Positions 1 to 10,313 of a stretch of 48,389 bases of DNA are shown here, one piece after another. Source of the DNA: Mycobacterium sp. Lineage in GTDB: Bacteria > Actinomycetota > Actinomycetes > Mycobacteriales > Mycobacteriaceae. The position numbers were made by a program, and so were the translations under genes. Under the pieces are notes generated by a model that was not told the origin of the DNA, did not search any database, and saw nothing but the letters and a program-made list of their open reading frames with translations. The number at the start of each line of letters is the position of its first letter. Positions within the stretch are counted from its first letter, which is position 1. The stretch covers positions 1 through 48,389 of the forward strand of contig NZ_VYIK01000024.1 of assembly GCF_008709575.1 (NCBI RefSeq), given 5' to 3'.

Positions 1-336
1 TTGCGGCATGAAACTCCGCCCAAACACCACCACTGTACAAAGCGAAAACAGCACGACCGCGGCCATGGCGATCGGCCCGGTGCCCAGTAGGGCTGACACA
101 GCGGTGCCCAACCCGATCCCCAGCGCAACGCCGATCATCAGGTCGACAGCGAGCTGCGCCCCAACCACATTGGTCGCCCACAGGCAGACCGCGGCGGCGA
201 TCGGGGCGAAGAACGGCGCGGCCTGGCCGAGCACGTCGCGGGTGAGATACCAAGCGAGGCCGGCCGCGAACGAGGTCTGCACGATTGGCCAGAGCGCACC
301 AAAGAATCGTCGCATGGCGAGCTGTCGAACCCGCAC
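1..336 (-). CDS. FUSC/aromatic acid exporter family membrane protein, N-terminal part (3' end outside window)
   Basis: The reverse strand encodes a hydrophobic N-terminus that contains ALWPIVQTSFAAGLAWYL, then a segment with APFFAPIAAAVCL and NVVGAQLAVDLMIGVALGIG. This order is typical of FUSC/DUF939 (aromatic acid exporter) proteins, whose N-terminal half is a bundle of about six membrane helices in the inner membrane. The substrate cannot be told from this part. The frame stays open to base 1, so the C-terminal part lies outside. I place the start at GTG 336; ATG 315 is an alternative that begins MRRFFGALW. The same frame stays open upstream through an IS3 relic, so no stop codon separates the two. 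In M. tuberculosis the gene beside lytB2 on this side is Rv1111c; I cannot confirm orthology. Confidence 0.75.
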   Translation of the reverse strand, partial: MRVRQLAMRRFFGALWPIVQTSFAAGLAWYLTRDVLGQAAPFFAPIAAAVCLWATNVVGAQLAVDLMIGVALGIGLGTAVSALLGTGPIAMAAVVLFSLCTVVVFGRSFMPQ

Positions 337-474
337 ACTCTGAACCTGAGGCGGCGAGTTTTTCACCGACCAACTGTATCTGGACCGTGGGATACGCCGG
401 GAATTGTGCAACGAGGTCACGCTTTTCCATGTGGAAGACGAGAATCGCGGTAGTACGAACGGAGATGAGCAGGC

Positions 475-777
475 GATGGCCGATTCGGCGTCGGTGTCGA
501 GTCGATCGAACTGAAAGTCCATCGCCCAGATCGTTTTCGGCTCGCCGACCGCGACACCGATAGCGGTCAACCGCTTCTTCTTGCGGCGCTGCACAACCCG
601 CAGGCGTTCCTCGCGCCATAGTGGGCGGATGCGCTTGTTGTTGGCTTTCCAACCGGCTCTGTGAGCCATCGTGGCGGCCCGTCGCCATCTGCAACGCGGC
701 CGGTCGGTGGAAAACCTGCTCAGCCAGGCCCGTAACTCGGCTTCCTCATCGGTGATCGGTGCCGGATGTAGGCGCAT
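475..777 (-). pseudogene. IS3-family transposase (orfB) relic
   Basis: Translated on the minus strand, this stretch reads like the N-terminal half of an IS3-family OrfB. It has a DEEAELRAWL segment, a basic stretch with HRAGWKANNKRIRPLWREE and RRKKKRLTAIGVAVG, then IWAMDFQFD, where the MDF aspartate is the first residue of the DDE catalytic triad. The similarity stops at about base 475, so the second Asp and the Glu are missing, as are orfA and any clear terminal inverted repeats. The relic lies 17 bases beyond the ispH stop and reads in frame, without a stop, into the FUSC gene. It is a dead fragment of an old insertion. Confidence 0.7.
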
Positions 778-794
778 GGACCACTACGAGGAGC

Positions 795-1775
795 TCACCT
801 CAACCGAGCCGGACGAATCTCGCGCGGCAACGCGAAAACCAGAGTCTCGTTGGCTGTCGTGACCGGCTGCACCACGTCGAAGCCGTGCTCGGCCAGCCAC
901 CCCAGCACGCCGCGGACCAGTATTTCGGGGACCGACGCTCCCGAGGTCACGCCGACGGTCGTGACACCATCGAGCCATCCCGGGTCGATCTCGTCGGCGT
1001 GGTCCACCAAGTGCGCGGCGCCCGCCCCGGCGACCAGTGCCACCTCGACCAACCGCACCGAGTTCGACGAGTTGGCCGAGCCGACGACGATCACCAGCTC
1101 ACACTCGGGCGCCATCGCCTTGACCGCGACCTGGCGATTCTGGGTCGCGTAGCAGATGTCGTCGCTGGGGGGATCTTGCAGTTTCGGGAAGCGCTCACGC
1201 AGCCGCTGCACGGTCTGCATCGTCTCGTCGACGCTCAACGTGGTCTGCGACAACCAGATGACCTTGTTCTCGTCGCGAACCGTGACCTGCTCGACGGCGT
1301 CGGGCCCGTCGACGAGCTGAACGTGGTCGGGCGCCTCACCGGCGGTGCCGACTACTTCCTCGTGCCCCTGATGGCCGATGAGCAAGATGTCATAGTCTGC
1401 CCGGGCGAAGCGCTTGGCTTCGTTGTGCACCTTGGTGACCAACGGGCAGGTGGCATCGATGACCTGCAAATTCCGCTCGGCCGCCGATGCGTGCACGCTC
1501 GGCGCCACCCCGTGCGCGGAGAACACCACGAAGGCACCCTCGGGAACCTCGTCGGTCTCGTCGACGAACACCGCCCCCGCCTTGGCCAGCGTCTGCACCA
1601 CATGCCGGTTGTGCACGATTTCGTGTCGGACATAGACCGGCGGGCCGTGCTTGGCCAGCGCACGTTCGACGGTCTCGACAGCGCGGTCGACGCCGGCGCA
1701 ATAGCCGCGGGGCTCGGCCAGCAGCACCCGCTTACCGGGCACGCCCGGGATTCCTGTGTCGACGGTCGGCGGCAT
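795..1775 (-). CDS. ispH: 4-hydroxy-3-methylbut-2-enyl diphosphate reductase
   Basis: Last step of the MEP pathway: reduces HMBPP to IPP and DMAPP with a [4Fe-4S] cluster. The 326-residue protein has the three cluster cysteines in their family contexts: [10 protein letters not shown] (Cys26), IDATCPLV (Cys110) and [11 protein letters not shown] (Cys208). The HEIVHN and SAHGV substrate motifs are also present. The open frame extends to base 1934, but ATG 1775 (MPPTVDTG) matches the N-terminus I recall for mycobacterial LytB2; the upstream part is not conserved. It is divergent from the lipid-droplet protein gene, with 73 bases between the starts. Identity is clear; it corresponds to lytB2 (Rv1110) of M. 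tuberculosis by sequence and neighbours. Confidence 0.95.
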   Translation of the reverse strand: MPPTVDTGIPGVPGKRVLLAEPRGYCAGVDRAVETVERALAKHGPPVYVRHEIVHNRHVVQTLAKAGAVFVDETDEVPEGAFVVFSAHGVAPSVHASAAERNLQVIDATCPLVTKVHNEAKRFARADYDILLIGHQGHEEVVGTAGEAPDHVQLVDGPDAVEQVTVRDENKVIWLSQTTLSVDETMQTVQRLRERFPKLQDPPSDDICYATQNRQVAVKAMAPECELVIVVGSANSSNSVRLVEVALVAGAGAAHLVDHADEIDPGWLDGVTTVGVTSGASVPEILVRGVLGWLAEHGFDVVQPVTTANETLVFALPREIRPARLR

Positions 1776-1848
1776 GGTTTCCAGGGTACTTTCCGCGCAC
1801 AACGGGCTGCGGCTTGGAGTTGACCGCTGCTTAGGGCAGTCTTGGACC

Positions 1849-2448
1849 ATGGCTACTGCACCGTATGGGGTTCGGCTGCTGGTGGGGGCGGCGACCGTCG
1901 CCGTCGAGGAAACGATGAAGCTGCCGAAGACCATCCTGATGTATCCGATGACACTGGTCAGCCAGGCCGCGCAGGCCGTGATGCGCTTTCAGCAGAACAT
2001 GGCCGAGTTGGTGATCAAAGGTGACGCCACCCTGGAGACGTTGTTCCCGCCTCGCGACGAGAAACCGAACTGGGCGACGTTCGACGAAGACCTCGACGAC
2101 GCACTGGCATCGGCGCCCGCGCCCCGTACCGAAGGCCGGTTCGCGCTGTACTCGCCGCCCCACGAACCGGCGAGCGGAACGCTGGATGCGCCGACCGCAC
2201 GACTTTCCACAGATCACATGCCCACAGATCACGCCAAGAAGCCCGCGACCAACTCCGCGGTGCCGGTCCCGCCGGTGGCCGAGGAACTCGACTACGAGAC
2301 GTTGACGCTGGCACAGCTGCGGGCCCGGCTGAACACTCTCGATGTCGCCGAGCTCGAGGCCTTGCTGGCCTACGAGGAAGCCACCAGAGCGCGGGCACCG
2401 TTTCAGACGCTGCTGGCCAACAGGATCACCCGCGCGACCGCCAAGTGA
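1849..2448 (+). CDS. Lipid-droplet-associated protein family (Rv1109c-like)
   Basis: A 199-residue protein with a conserved N-terminal region ([21 protein letters not shown], then [28 protein letters not shown]). This region is an amphipathic or hydrophobic helix pair, followed by a variable acidic and Pro-rich middle and a helical C-terminus ([25 protein letters not shown]). The C-terminal motif resembles a small three-helix module. Databases have used the name lipid droplet-associated protein for this family; I cannot verify a function from sequence. The frame is open from 1756, but ATG 1849 fits the family N-terminus. Its stop overlaps the GTG of xseA (GTGA), so it heads the xseA-xseB-SDR operon and is probably translationally coupled to it. 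Confidence 0.8.
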   Translation: MATAPYGVRLLVGAATVAVEETMKLPKTILMYPMTLVSQAAQAVMRFQQNMAELVIKGDATLETLFPPRDEKPNWATFDEDLDDALASAPAPRTEGRFALYSPPHEPASGTLDAPTARLSTDHMPTDHAKKPATNSAVPVPPVAEELDYETLTLAQLRARLNTLDVAELEALLAYEEATRARAPFQTLLANRITRATAK

Positions 2449-3701
2449 CTGCCGCAGCGCAACAGAACTCGGCCGAGAACCCGTTCCCGGTGCGCGCGGT
2501 GGCCGTCCGGGTGGCCGGCTGGATCGACAAGCTCGGTACGGTGTGGGTGGAAGGCCAACTCACCCAGATCAAGATCAGGCCGGACTCCAAGACCGTTTTC
2601 ATGGTGCTGCGCGATCCGGCCGCCGACATGTCGCTGCCGGTCACATGCCCACACGACGTCGTGCTGACCGCGCCGGTCAAACTGAGTGAGGGTGTTTTGG
2701 TGGTGGTTTGCGGTAAACCCACCTTCTACACCGGACGAGGCACTTTTTCCTTGCGGCTGAGCGAGATTCGCGCGGTCGGCGTGGGCGAGCTGTTGGCACG
2801 CATCGAACGGCTGCGCCGGCTGCTGGACGCCGAGGGGCTGTTCGACCCGCGGCTCAAGCGGCCGATCCCGTTTCTGCCGGGTGCGGTCGGCCTGATCACC
2901 GGCCGGGGCAGCGCAGCCGAACGCGACGTGACGACGATGGCCGCCGCCCGCTGGCCCGCGGTGCGCTTCGCCATCCGCAACACCGCGGTGCAGGGGCCGA
3001 ACGCGGTGCCCCAGATCGTTGCGGCATTGCGCGAACTCGACGACGACCCGGCCGTGGAGGTGATCGTGCTGGCGCGCGGCGGCGGCAGTGTGGAAGACCT
3101 GCTGCCGTTCTCCGACGAGACGCTGTGCCGGGCGATCGCGGCCTGCCGCACCCCGGTGGTCAGCGCTGTCGGGCACGAACCCGACCACCCGCTGTGCGAC
3201 CTGGTCGCCGATCTGCGCGCCGCGACCCCCACCGATGCGGCGAAGAAAATCGTGCCGGACACCGGGGCCGAGCAGCAGCTGATCGCCGACCTGCGCCGGC
3301 GCAGCGCCCAGGCGCTGCGCAACTGGGTGGCCCGCGAGGAGCGGGCGCTGGCCCAGCTGCGCAGCCGGCCGGTGCTGGCCCAGCCGCTGGCCGCATTGCG
3401 GGAACGTGCCGACGAGATCCAGCGCGCCCGGTTGGCGCTTCGCCGCGATGTCACTCGGCTACTCGCTGCGGAGACCGATCGTGTCGGCCATCTGAGGGCT
3501 CGGCTGGCCACGCTGGGACCGGCGGCCACGCTGGCCCGCGGCTACGCGGTGGTGCAGATGGTTCCGGCGTCCGGACCGCCCGTCCGGCCGGTGACGTTGC
3601 TGCGCTCGGTGCGGGACGCGCCGGCCGGGACCAGGCTGCGGATCCGGGTCAGCGACGGCGCCATCGCCGCGGTCAGTGAAGGACCCACCGATGGGCAGTG
3701 A
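2445..3701 (+). CDS. xseA: Exodeoxyribonuclease VII large subunit
   Basis: Large subunit of exonuclease VII, which with XseB degrades single-stranded DNA from either end to oligonucleotides. The 418-residue protein has an N-terminal OB-fold (about residues 15-105, with [11 protein letters not shown]) and an Exonuc_VII_L core that contains [33 protein letters not shown] and [16 protein letters not shown] helical C-terminal region follows and ends in LARGYAVVQ. The start is GTG, which shares four bases with the stop of the preceding gene. The end overlaps xseB by 11 bases. These overlaps imply stoichiometric co-translation. Confidence 0.95.
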   Translation: MTAAAQQNSAENPFPVRAVAVRVAGWIDKLGTVWVEGQLTQIKIRPDSKTVFMVLRDPAADMSLPVTCPHDVVLTAPVKLSEGVLVVVCGKPTFYTGRGTFSLRLSEIRAVGVGELLARIERLRRLLDAEGLFDPRLKRPIPFLPGAVGLITGRGSAAERDVTTMAAARWPAVRFAIRNTAVQGPNAVPQIVAALRELDDDPAVEVIVLARGGGSVEDLLPFSDETLCRAIAACRTPVVSAVGHEPDHPLCDLVADLRAATPTDAAKKIVPDTGAEQQLIADLRRRSAQALRNWVAREERALAQLRSRPVLAQPLAALRERADEIQRARLALRRDVTRLLAAETDRVGHLRARLATLGPAATLARGYAVVQMVPASGPPVRPVTLLRSVRDAPAGTRLRIRVSDGAIAAVSEGPTDGQ

Positions 3702-3930
3702 CACACCTGGTGACCAAGCCAGGCCCATCAACCAACTCGGGTATGAGGAGTGCCGCGACGAACTGATCGAGGTCGTGCGGCTTCTGGAGCAGGGGGGGCT
3801 CGATCTCGATGCGTCGCTGGAACTGTGGGAAAGAGGCGAGAAGTTGGCCAAGCGCTGCGAAGAATACCTGGCCGGCGCCCGCCAGAGAATAGCCGATGCG
3901 CTGGCCGCCGGCGAGGCCGACGATGGTTGA
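3691..3930 (+). CDS. xseB: Exodeoxyribonuclease VII small subunit
   Basis: Small subunit that coats the XseA coiled coil in exonuclease VII. It is 79 residues long, with the family core [20 protein letters not shown] and [17 protein letters not shown], which forms a helical hairpin. I chose ATG 3691 because GAAGGA at 3678-3683 is a good ribosome-binding site seven bases before it. The GTG at 3676 would place that site inside the coding region. It overlaps the end of xseA by 11 bases and the start of the SDR gene by eight. Confidence 0.93.
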   Translation: MGSDTPGDQARPINQLGYEECRDELIEVVRLLEQGGLDLDASLELWERGEKLAKRCEEYLAGARQRIADALAAGEADDG

Positions 3931-5029
3931 CGCGGCACACGCCGGCGCGCGCATGACCGAGACAGTGCTGGTGACCGGGGCCTTCGGGCTGGTCGGATCC
4001 GCCACGGTGCGACAGTTGCTCGACGACGGCCGCCGCGGCATGGCCGTCGTTGCCACCGATCTCGACGTGCCGGCGAACCGCAAGGCGGCGGCCCGGCTGC
4101 CACCGTCGACCGAGGTGCACTGGGCCGACCTGACCGACCCCACGGCCGTGGACGCACTGCTGTCGGCAGTCTCCCCTGCCGCGATCATTCACCTGGCCGC
4201 GCTCATCCCGCCGATGTGCTATGCGCGACCGGCGCTGGCCCGCCGGGTCAATGTCGACGCCACCGGTCTCCTGCTGGACTCTGCCACGGCACTTCCGGCA
4301 CCGCCGCGATTCGTCCAGGCCTCCAGCGTCGCCGTCTACGGTGCACGCAACCCGCACCACGCCGCACAGGTCCTCACCGCCGAAACGCCGCTGCGGCCAT
4401 CGGACAACTACGGCGCGCACAAGGCGGAGGCCGAGCAACTCATCCGTAACTCGGGCCTGGACTTCGTGATCCTGCGACTGGGCGGAGTGCTCACCGCCGA
4501 ACCCCGGTTCGACGTCGACCCTGACACCCTGTACTTCGAGGCGTCGTTACCTGTCGATGGACGCATCCAGACCGTCGACGTGCGCGACGTCGCCCGAGCG
4601 CTCGCCGCGGCCAGCACGGCGCCCGCCGTCGGCGAAACGCTGCTGATCGGCGGCGACCACTCGCACCGGCTCGTCCAGGGCGACATCGCGCGGGCCATCG
4701 CCGCGGCGATGGGCCTGGCCGGCGCGATACCGCCGGGCCGCAGGGGCAACCCGGATAGCGACGACGACTGGTTCGCCACCGACTGGATGGACACCACACG
4801 CGCACAGGAAGTTCTTGACTTCCAAAGGGTTTCGTGGCCGCAGCTGTTGGCCGAAACCGCCGACCGGATGGGCTGGCGGCGTTTCCCGGCGCGGCTGGCC
4901 GCGCCGGCGGTGCGGGCGCTGCTGCGTCGGCGCTCCCCCTACTACCGTTACCCGGGCCGCTACGCCGACCCGTGGGGCGTGATCCGCGCCAAGTGGAACG
5001 ATCCGCGACCCGACGGGAGCCGGGATTGA
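3923..5029 (+). CDS. NAD(P)-dependent extended SDR (epimerase/dehydratase-like)
   Basis: A 368-residue Rossmann protein with the nucleotide-binding motif VTGAFGLVG near residue 18 and an acidic residue after beta-2 (ATDLD). The catalytic serine region is ASSVAVYG, and the YxxxK pair is at Tyr163 and Lys167 (NYGAHKAE). It is an extended (atypical) SDR of the NAD-dependent epimerase group; the substrate is unknown. ATG 3923 overlaps xseB by eight bases and has a GAGG motif upstream; ATG 3953 (MTETVLVTG) is an alternative. In M. tuberculosis this position holds the 3-beta-hydroxysteroid dehydrogenase Rv1106c. The protein here looks different from that sequence as I recall it, so I do not call it a steroid dehydrogenase. 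Confidence 0.85.
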   Translation: MVDAAHAGARMTETVLVTGAFGLVGSATVRQLLDDGRRGMAVVATDLDVPANRKAAARLPPSTEVHWADLTDPTAVDALLSAVSPAAIIHLAALIPPMCYARPALARRVNVDATGLLLDSATALPAPPRFVQASSVAVYGARNPHHAAQVLTAETPLRPSDNYGAHKAEAEQLIRNSGLDFVILRLGGVLTAEPRFDVDPDTLYFEASLPVDGRIQTVDVRDVARALAAASTAPAVGETLLIGGDHSHRLVQGDIARAIAAAMGLAGAIPPGRRGNPDSDDDWFATDWMDTTRAQEVLDFQRVSWPQLLAETADRMGWRRFPARLAAPAVRALLRRRSPYYRYPGRYADPWGVIRAKWNDPRPDGSRD

Positions 5030-5082
5030 CACAGAACGCACACTCGACGCCGCGACGTGTATCGCCCCGTTCGGCAATTCTC

Positions 5083-5718
5083 CTACCGGCTGGCCGGCAG
5101 CGGCTGCTGCGACTGGGTGGCCGCGGCCAGCGTGCGGAACTCATCGGTGCTTCCGGCGCCGGTGATCGCGACCTGCTCGGGACCCGCCGGACTGTCCAGC
5201 CGGGCGGTCCACACCGGCTCGACGTTGCTGCCCTCGTAGACGATCCACCGGTGGCCGTCGACGTCGACCGTACCGGTGGGATACATCGACGGGTGGATCG
5301 AGCCGACCAGCTTCTGCTCGTCGGCGTTGCTTTGAGTCAGGCTCAGGTACATGCCGCTCGGGGTGAGGTATCCGACCGTGGAGGTGACCGCCCGCACCCG
5401 CTGACCTCTCGACGCCGCGACGCGGCCCTCCGCGATCTCGCCGCGGCCACCGGAGTTGGGCTGCCAGCCCGCGGGCAGTCGGGGCAGCCGGACCGGAAAT
5501 CCCAACGTCTGGGCGTCGGCGCGCAAGGCGGCCGCGGCGTCGTAGGACGGCACCGGCCCCCGATTGGACGCACCCGGTGCAAACGCGCACATCCCGGCCA
5601 GTCCGGCCAGCGCGATGCAGGCCGCCACCAGCGGCATCAGCGACCACAACAGGTCCCGGCCGTCCTGCAGCACCCGGGGCTTGGCCGGTTTGGCGCTCGG
5701 CTGCGGCTGACTGGTCAC
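5083..5718 (-). CDS. DUF4245 domain membrane-anchored protein (Rv1100-like)
   Basis: A 211-residue protein with a short charged N-terminus ([18 protein letters not shown]), one membrane helix (about residues 30-50, [20 protein letters not shown]) and an extracytoplasmic domain. The domain contains [23 protein letters not shown] and ends [15 protein letters not shown]. The pattern matches the DUF4245 family; its function is unknown. The start is probably GTG 5718 (VTSQPQPS) or GTG 5724; a GGGA lies just upstream. It is divergent from glpX with 54 bases between the starts, and convergent with the SDR gene. Confidence 0.85.
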   Translation of the reverse strand: MTSQPQPSAKPAKPRVLQDGRDLLWSLMPLVAACIALAGLAGMCAFAPGASNRGPVPSYDAAAALRADAQTLGFPVRLPRLPAGWQPNSGGRGEIAEGRVAASRGQRVRAVTSTVGYLTPSGMYLSLTQSNADEQKLVGSIHPSMYPTGTVDVDGHRWIVYEGSNVEPVWTARLDSPAGPEQVAITGAGSTDEFRTLAAATQSQQPLPASR

Positions 5719-5772
5719 AGGCACCAGTATCCCAGCTCCGAACCGCCTACCCGGCTCTGGGACAATCGCCGC

Positions 5773-6810
5773 ATGAGCCATCGCGCCGCCTCCCGTCGTG
5801 AAGCCCCGGACCGCAACCTGGCCCTGGAACTGGTACGGGTCACCGAGGCCGGCGCCATGGCGGCCGGCCGGTGGGTGGGTCGCGGCGACAAGGAGGGCGG
5901 CGACGCGGCGGCCGTCGACGCCATCCGCGAGCTGGTCAACACCGTGTCGATGCGCGGCGTGGTGGTCATCGGCGAAGGCGAGAAAGACCACGCGCCGATG
6001 CTCTACAACGGCGAGCACGTCGGCAACGGCGACGGCCCGGAGTGCGATTTCGCCGTCGACCCCATCGACGGGACCACGCTGATGAGCAAGGGCATGACCA
6101 ACGCCATCTCGGTGCTCGCGGTGGCCGAGCGCGGAGCGATGTTCGACCCGTCGGCCGTCTACTACATGAACAAGATCGCGGTCGGGCCCGAAGCCGCAGA
6201 CGTGCTCGACATCACCGCGCCGATCGGCGACAACATCCGGGAGGTCGCCAAGGTCAAGAATCTGTCGGTGCGCGACATGACCGTGTGCATTTTGGACCGG
6301 CCCCGACACGCCCAGCTCATTCACGACGTGCGGGCCACCGGGGCCCGAATCCGGCTGATCACCGACGGCGACGTGGCAGGCGCGATCTCGGCCTGCCGAC
6401 CGCACTCGGGCACCGACATGCTGGCCGGCATCGGCGGAACTCCGGAGGGGATCATCGCCGCCGCCGCGATTCGCTGCATGGGCGGCGCGATCCAGGCTCA
6501 GCTGGCCCCCAGGGACGACGCCGAACGCCGCAAGGCCATCGACGCCGGCTACGACCTCGACCGGGTGCTGACCACCGAGGATCTGGTATCCGGCGAGAAC
6601 GTCTTCTTCTGCGCCACCGGCGTCACCGACGGTGATCTGCTCAAGGGGGTGCGCTATTACCCCGGGGGCTGCACCACCCAGTCGATCGTGATGCGATCGA
6701 AATCCGGCACCGTGCGGATGATCGAGGCCTACCACCGGCTGTCGAAAATCAACGAGTATTCGGCGATCGACTTCACCGGCGATTCCACCGCACGATACCC
6801 CCTGCCCTGA
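5773..6810 (+). CDS. glpX: Class II fructose-1,6-bisphosphatase
   Basis: Dephosphorylates fructose 1,6-bisphosphate in gluconeogenesis in the cytosol. The 345-residue protein has the metal- and phosphate-binding motifs [11 protein letters not shown] (from residue 67) and [11 protein letters not shown] (DPIDGTT 96-102), and later [14 protein letters not shown] and [13 protein letters not shown], typical of GlpX. I start at ATG 5773 ([20 protein letters not shown]); the frame is open much further upstream, but that part is antisense to the DUF4245 gene. It is followed after 26 bases by fum, so the two probably form an operon that links gluconeogenesis and the TCA cycle, as in M. tuberculosis (Rv1099c-Rv1098c). 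Confidence 0.95.
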   Translation: MSHRAASRREAPDRNLALELVRVTEAGAMAAGRWVGRGDKEGGDAAAVDAIRELVNTVSMRGVVVIGEGEKDHAPMLYNGEHVGNGDGPECDFAVDPIDGTTLMSKGMTNAISVLAVAERGAMFDPSAVYYMNKIAVGPEAADVLDITAPIGDNIREVAKVKNLSVRDMTVCILDRPRHAQLIHDVRATGARIRLITDGDVAGAISACRPHSGTDMLAGIGGTPEGIIAAAAIRCMGGAIQAQLAPRDDAERRKAIDAGYDLDRVLTTEDLVSGENVFFCATGVTDGDLLKGVRYYPGGCTTQSIVMRSKSGTVRMIEAYHRLSKINEYSAIDFTGDSTARYPLP

Positions 6811-6836
6811 CCGACCCCGAGCGAGGACTCCTACCC

Positions 6837-8246
6837 ATGGCCGAGAGCGGCGCCGACGCCCAATACCGCATCGAACACGACACTATGGGAGAAGTCCGAG
6901 TGCCGGCCACAGCGTTGTGGCGAGCGCAAACCCAGCGTGCGGTGGAGAACTTCCCGATCTCCGGGCGGGGACTGGAACGCGCTCAGATCCGGGCTCTGGG
7001 GCTGCTGAAAGCCGCGTGCGCACAAGTCAACTCCGACCTCGGGCTGCTGGCGCCGGACAAGGCCGGCGCGATCATCGCCGCCGCCAACGAAATCGCCGAG
7101 GGCCAACACGACGACCAGTTCCCCATCGACGTGTTCCAGACCGGTTCGGGCACCAGCTCCAACATGAACGCCAACGAGGTGATCGCGTCGATTGCGGCAG
7201 CGGCCGGCGTGGTCGTGCACCCCAACGACGACGTCAACATGTCGCAGTCGTCCAACGACACCTTTCCCACCGCCACCCACATCGCTGCCACCGAAGCCGC
7301 GGTGCGCCAACTTATTCCGGCACTGCAGGTGCTGCAGGACGCGCTGGCCGCCAAAGCCCGCGAATGGCGCACCGTGGTGAAATCCGGCCGCACCCATCTG
7401 ATGGACGCCGTTCCGGTGACACTGGGCCAGGAGTTCTCCGGATACGCCCGCCAGGTGGAGGCCGGCATCGAAAGGGTGCGCGGGTGTCTTCCCCGGCTGG
7501 GTGAGTTGGCGATCGGCGGCACCGCGGTGGGCACCGGGCTCAATGCTCCCGACGGCTTCGGCCCCAGGGTGGTCGAGGTGCTGGTCGAGCGGACCGGACT
7601 CACCGACCTGCGCCCGGCGAAGAATTCTTTCGAGGCTCAGGCCGCCCGCGACGGGCTGGTCGAGGCTTCCGGCGCGTTGCGCACGATCGCGGTGTCGCTG
7701 ACCAAGATCGCCAACGACATTCGCTGGATGGGATCGGGTCCGCTGACCGGGCTGGCCGAGATCCAGCTGCCGGATCTGCAACCGGGCAGCTCGATCATGC
7801 CCGGCAAGGTGAATCCCGTGCTGCCCGAAGCGGTGACCCAGGTCGCCGCGCAGGTCGTCGGCAACGACGCCGCGATCGCCTGGGGCGGCGCGGGCGGCGC
7901 CTTCGAGCTCAACGTCTACATCCCGATGATGGCGCGCAACATCTTAGAGTCGTTTCGGCTGCTGGCCAACGTGTCGCGGCTGTTCGCCGAGCGTTGCATC
8001 GCCGGACTGTCCGCCAACGTCGAGCGGTTGCGCGAGCTGGCCGAGTCGTCGCCGTCGATCGTGACGCCGCTGAACGCGGTGATCGGTTACGAAGAAGCCG
8101 CAGCGGTGGCCAAGGAAGCGCTCAGAGAGCGAAAAACCATCCGCCAAGCCGTCATCGACCGCGGCCTGATCGGTGACAAGCTTTCCGAAGCCGAACTCGA
8201 CCGCCGCCTCGACGTGCTGGCGATGACCAAGATCCGCCAGGACTGA
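6837..8246 (+). CDS. fum: Class II fumarate hydratase
   Basis: Interconverts fumarate and malate in the TCA cycle. The 469-residue protein belongs to the aspartase/fumarase superfamily. The substrate-binding motif [14 protein letters not shown] starts near residue 102, [13 protein letters not shown] near 136, [11 protein letters not shown] near 183, and the signature loop [11 protein letters not shown] at 317-327 carries the catalytic serine. A GAGGA site lies nine bases before ATG 6837. It is full length and co-directional with glpX. Confidence 0.95.
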   Translation: MAESGADAQYRIEHDTMGEVRVPATALWRAQTQRAVENFPISGRGLERAQIRALGLLKAACAQVNSDLGLLAPDKAGAIIAAANEIAEGQHDDQFPIDVFQTGSGTSSNMNANEVIASIAAAAGVVVHPNDDVNMSQSSNDTFPTATHIAATEAAVRQLIPALQVLQDALAAKAREWRTVVKSGRTHLMDAVPVTLGQEFSGYARQVEAGIERVRGCLPRLGELAIGGTAVGTGLNAPDGFGPRVVEVLVERTGLTDLRPAKNSFEAQAARDGLVEASGALRTIAVSLTKIANDIRWMGSGPLTGLAEIQLPDLQPGSSIMPGKVNPVLPEAVTQVAAQVVGNDAAIAWGGAGGAFELNVYIPMMARNILESFRLLANVSRLFAERCIAGLSANVERLRELAESSPSIVTPLNAVIGYEEAAAVAKEALRERKTIRQAVIDRGLIGDKLSEAELDRRLDVLAMTKIRQD

Positions 8247-8258
8247 CCGGCGCCCGGG

Positions 8259-9242
8259 TCAGTGCTTGCTGACCTTCAACGACGCGATGACCTGGTCGAT
8301 GGTTGCCCGATCCTCGGCATTACCGATCGGTGAGGCGCCGAAAAAGAAAGTCACCGGCTTGGTTTTGACCACGATGATGACCACGGAATCGCCCGGCACA
8401 CCCCGGGCCGGGTCCGCGATGGTGATATCGGCATCCACCCGGGCGGCGTCGGTGCCGTCGACCGTGGTCGACGACTCCTTGGTGGGTCCAAGGCTCGGCT
8501 GCGACGTTTCGTAGCCGGGGCCGCCGGCGATGCACGTCATCAACTTCGACGCCTGGGTTGCGACGTCCATACTCGCCACGAAGTTGGTGATGCCCACCTC
8601 GGCCTGCATGACCCACTTCTCGGCGCCGGGCACCTCCCGCGCCAGACCGACCACGTCGATGCCGTTGGGGGTCTCGTCGTCGCCGAACGGCGTCCATCCC
8701 GGTGCCGCGCTGGCCGGGAAGGACAGCGGACCCGCACGCACGGTGTCCCCGGCGGGCGGAGTCCCGGCGGAGACATTGGGGGTGCAGCCGGTTGCGTTCT
8801 GGGCGTACGGCGGGGGAACGCCGGGTGGCGACGAGGGTCCCAGCGGCGCCGCCCGGGTCGATGACGGCCCGGCCGAGGACGACTCGTTGTGGCCGCTCCG
8901 GACCAGCATCAAGGCGGCCGCCACCACCACGATGACCGCCACCACGACGCCGGCGCCGATCAGCCACGGCGTTTTGGACCCCGGTGGCTTCAGGGGCGGT
9001 CCCGGCGGGTAGGGCCCCATCGGCCCGCCGGGGCCGAACTGCTGTCCGGGTGCCGGATAGGGCTGTGCTCCGTAGGGCATCCCCGGGTAGGGGTAACCCT
9101 GCGGCGGCGGATAGGGACCGCCATACGGGGGGCTGCCCGGCGGCGGTCCGCCCTGGGGCTGCCCACCCCAGTAGGGGCCCGGCCCATACGGACCAGCGCC
9201 CGGTGGCTCCTGACCGTACGGACCGTAGGGAGGAGTCGTCAT
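8259..9242 (-). CDS. Pro/Gly/Tyr-rich single-pass membrane protein (Rv1097c-like)
   Basis: A 327-residue protein. The first 105 or so residues are low complexity (repeated PYG, GPY and PPQGYPYPG units). One membrane helix follows (about 112-133, WLIGAGVVVAVIVVVAAALML), then an extracytoplasmic domain of about 190 residues with two cysteines (CTPN and MTCIAGG) and a conserved segment with FPASAAPGWTPFGDDETPNG. The domain resembles the exported part of other mycobacterial Pro-rich membrane proteins; no function is known. ATG 9242 follows GAAGG. It ends 12 bases from the fum stop (convergent). Confidence 0.8.
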   Translation of the reverse strand: MTTPPYGPYGQEPPGAGPYGPGPYWGGQPQGGPPPGSPPYGGPYPPPQGYPYPGMPYGAQPYPAPGQQFGPGGPMGPYPPGPPLKPPGSKTPWLIGAGVVVAVIVVVAAALMLVRSGHNESSSAGPSSTRAAPLGPSSPPGVPPPYAQNATGCTPNVSAGTPPAGDTVRAGPLSFPASAAPGWTPFGDDETPNGIDVVGLAREVPGAEKWVMQAEVGITNFVASMDVATQASKLMTCIAGGPGYETSQPSLGPTKESSTTVDGTDAARVDADITIADPARGVPGDSVVIIVVKTKPVTFFFGASPIGNAEDRATIDQVIASLKVSKH

Positions 9243-9384
9243 GACTGGACCACCTTCGCTCTCATCGGCCGCCCCCGGTGAGGTGGCCGCGCAGCACCGC
9301 GGATCCGCGGTGCGACGAATGCACTGAACCTTAACCAACGCTTTGAGCTCGTGTTGGCGAGTGTCCTGCCGTGTGCTGCCGGGC

Positions 9385-10278
9385 TCAGGCCCCGTTGTTC
9401 GGCCCCCCGGAGTTGGCGCCCGGAATGTCGGTGATCGGGAAGTTGGGCATCGGGCTGGGCGACGGGGTGTTCGGCAGGGTGGGGATCTCGCCGCGTGGGA
9501 TGTCATGCAGGTCGTTGGCCGGTGGTCCGTTCTCCCGGCCGCCGTAGCTGCTGCCCGGCGGCCGGGGGCCCAGCATTTCGCTGACGGTCACCAGGTGATA
9601 GCCGTTGGCCCTGAGCACCGGGATGAACTGGTAGACCAGGTCGACGGTGCTGGAATAGGTGTCGTGGAACAACACCACCGACCCCGGCTTGATCTGCGTC
9701 ATCAGAACCTGACGGGTTGCCGCGGTGTCGGAGTCGTTGATCCAGTCGTACGGGATGACGTCCCAGAGGATTTCGGCTTGTCCGAGCCGGGCGGCGGCTT
9801 CGCGTACCGCCGAGTTGGACAATCCGCCCGCGGGTCGGTACAGCGTGGGCGCGCGACCGGTGGCCGCGGTGATCACGGCACTGGCCCTGGCCAGCTGGCC
9901 GGGGATGTCGGCGGGCGGGATCGCCGTCATATCGGGGTGTTCCCAAGTGTGGCTGCCGATCTCCATACCGGCATCGGCGATGCGCCGGGCGGCTGCCGGA
10001 TCAGCCGCCACCTTGTTGCCGATCAGGAAAAAGGTGGCCTTGGCGTGGTTGTCTTGCAGGATCCGCAGCAGCCGGTCGGTGAACGGGCTGGGCCCGTCGT
10101 CGAAAGTCAGGGCCACGCACTTGACCCGCGCACAGTCCACGGTGTCGGCGATGCTGTCGGGATGGGCTCGTTTGACATGCCCGGTAAGCACGCCGACCGC
10201 CAGCACCGCACCGGCCGCGGCGGCGCCGAGAACCGTACGCCAGTACCGCCACAGCCGACTGTCGGTTGGACGCAACAC
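9385..10278 (-). CDS. Polysaccharide deacetylase (NodB homology), membrane-anchored (Rv1096-like)
   Basis: Carbohydrate esterase family 4 enzyme, probably a cell-wall (peptidoglycan) N-deacetylase. It is 297 residues long. An uncleaved signal or anchor helix (residues 14-33) precedes the NodB domain: motif 1 TFDDGP (58-63, metal and catalytic Asp60/61), motif 2 SHTWEHPD (metal His110 and His114), motif 3 RPAGG (148-152), and later LWDVIPYDW and VVLFHDTY. A Pro-rich tail follows. Motif 3 reads RPAGG where many relatives have RPPYG. The start is GTG 10278; it lies 35 bases downstream of phoH2, so probably the same transcript. M. tuberculosis Rv1096 at this position is a reported peptidoglycan deacetylase. 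Confidence 0.9.
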   Translation of the reverse strand: MLRPTDSRLWRYWRTVLGAAAAGAVLAVGVLTGHVKRAHPDSIADTVDCARVKCVALTFDDGPSPFTDRLLRILQDNHAKATFFLIGNKVAADPAAARRIADAGMEIGSHTWEHPDMTAIPPADIPGQLARASAVITAATGRAPTLYRPAGGLSNSAVREAAARLGQAEILWDVIPYDWINDSDTAATRQVLMTQIKPGSVVLFHDTYSSTVDLVYQFIPVLRANGYHLVTVSEMLGPRPPGSSYGGRENGPPANDLHDIPRGEIPTLPNTPSPSPMPNFPITDIPGANSGGPNNGA

Positions 10279-10313
10279 TCTGGCAGCCTAGCGCGGCGTA
10301 GCCGGGCGCGGCG

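Noticed and set aside
8..343. Plus-strand 111-codon frame at the left end
   Set aside because: The reverse strand codes for a recognisable FUSC membrane segment over the same bases; the plus frame resembles nothing.
759..1823. Long plus-strand open frame (354 codons) over ispH
   Set aside because: It is antisense to a clear ispH with all three cluster cysteines. High GC opens antisense frames; its product is Arg/His-rich with no family pattern.
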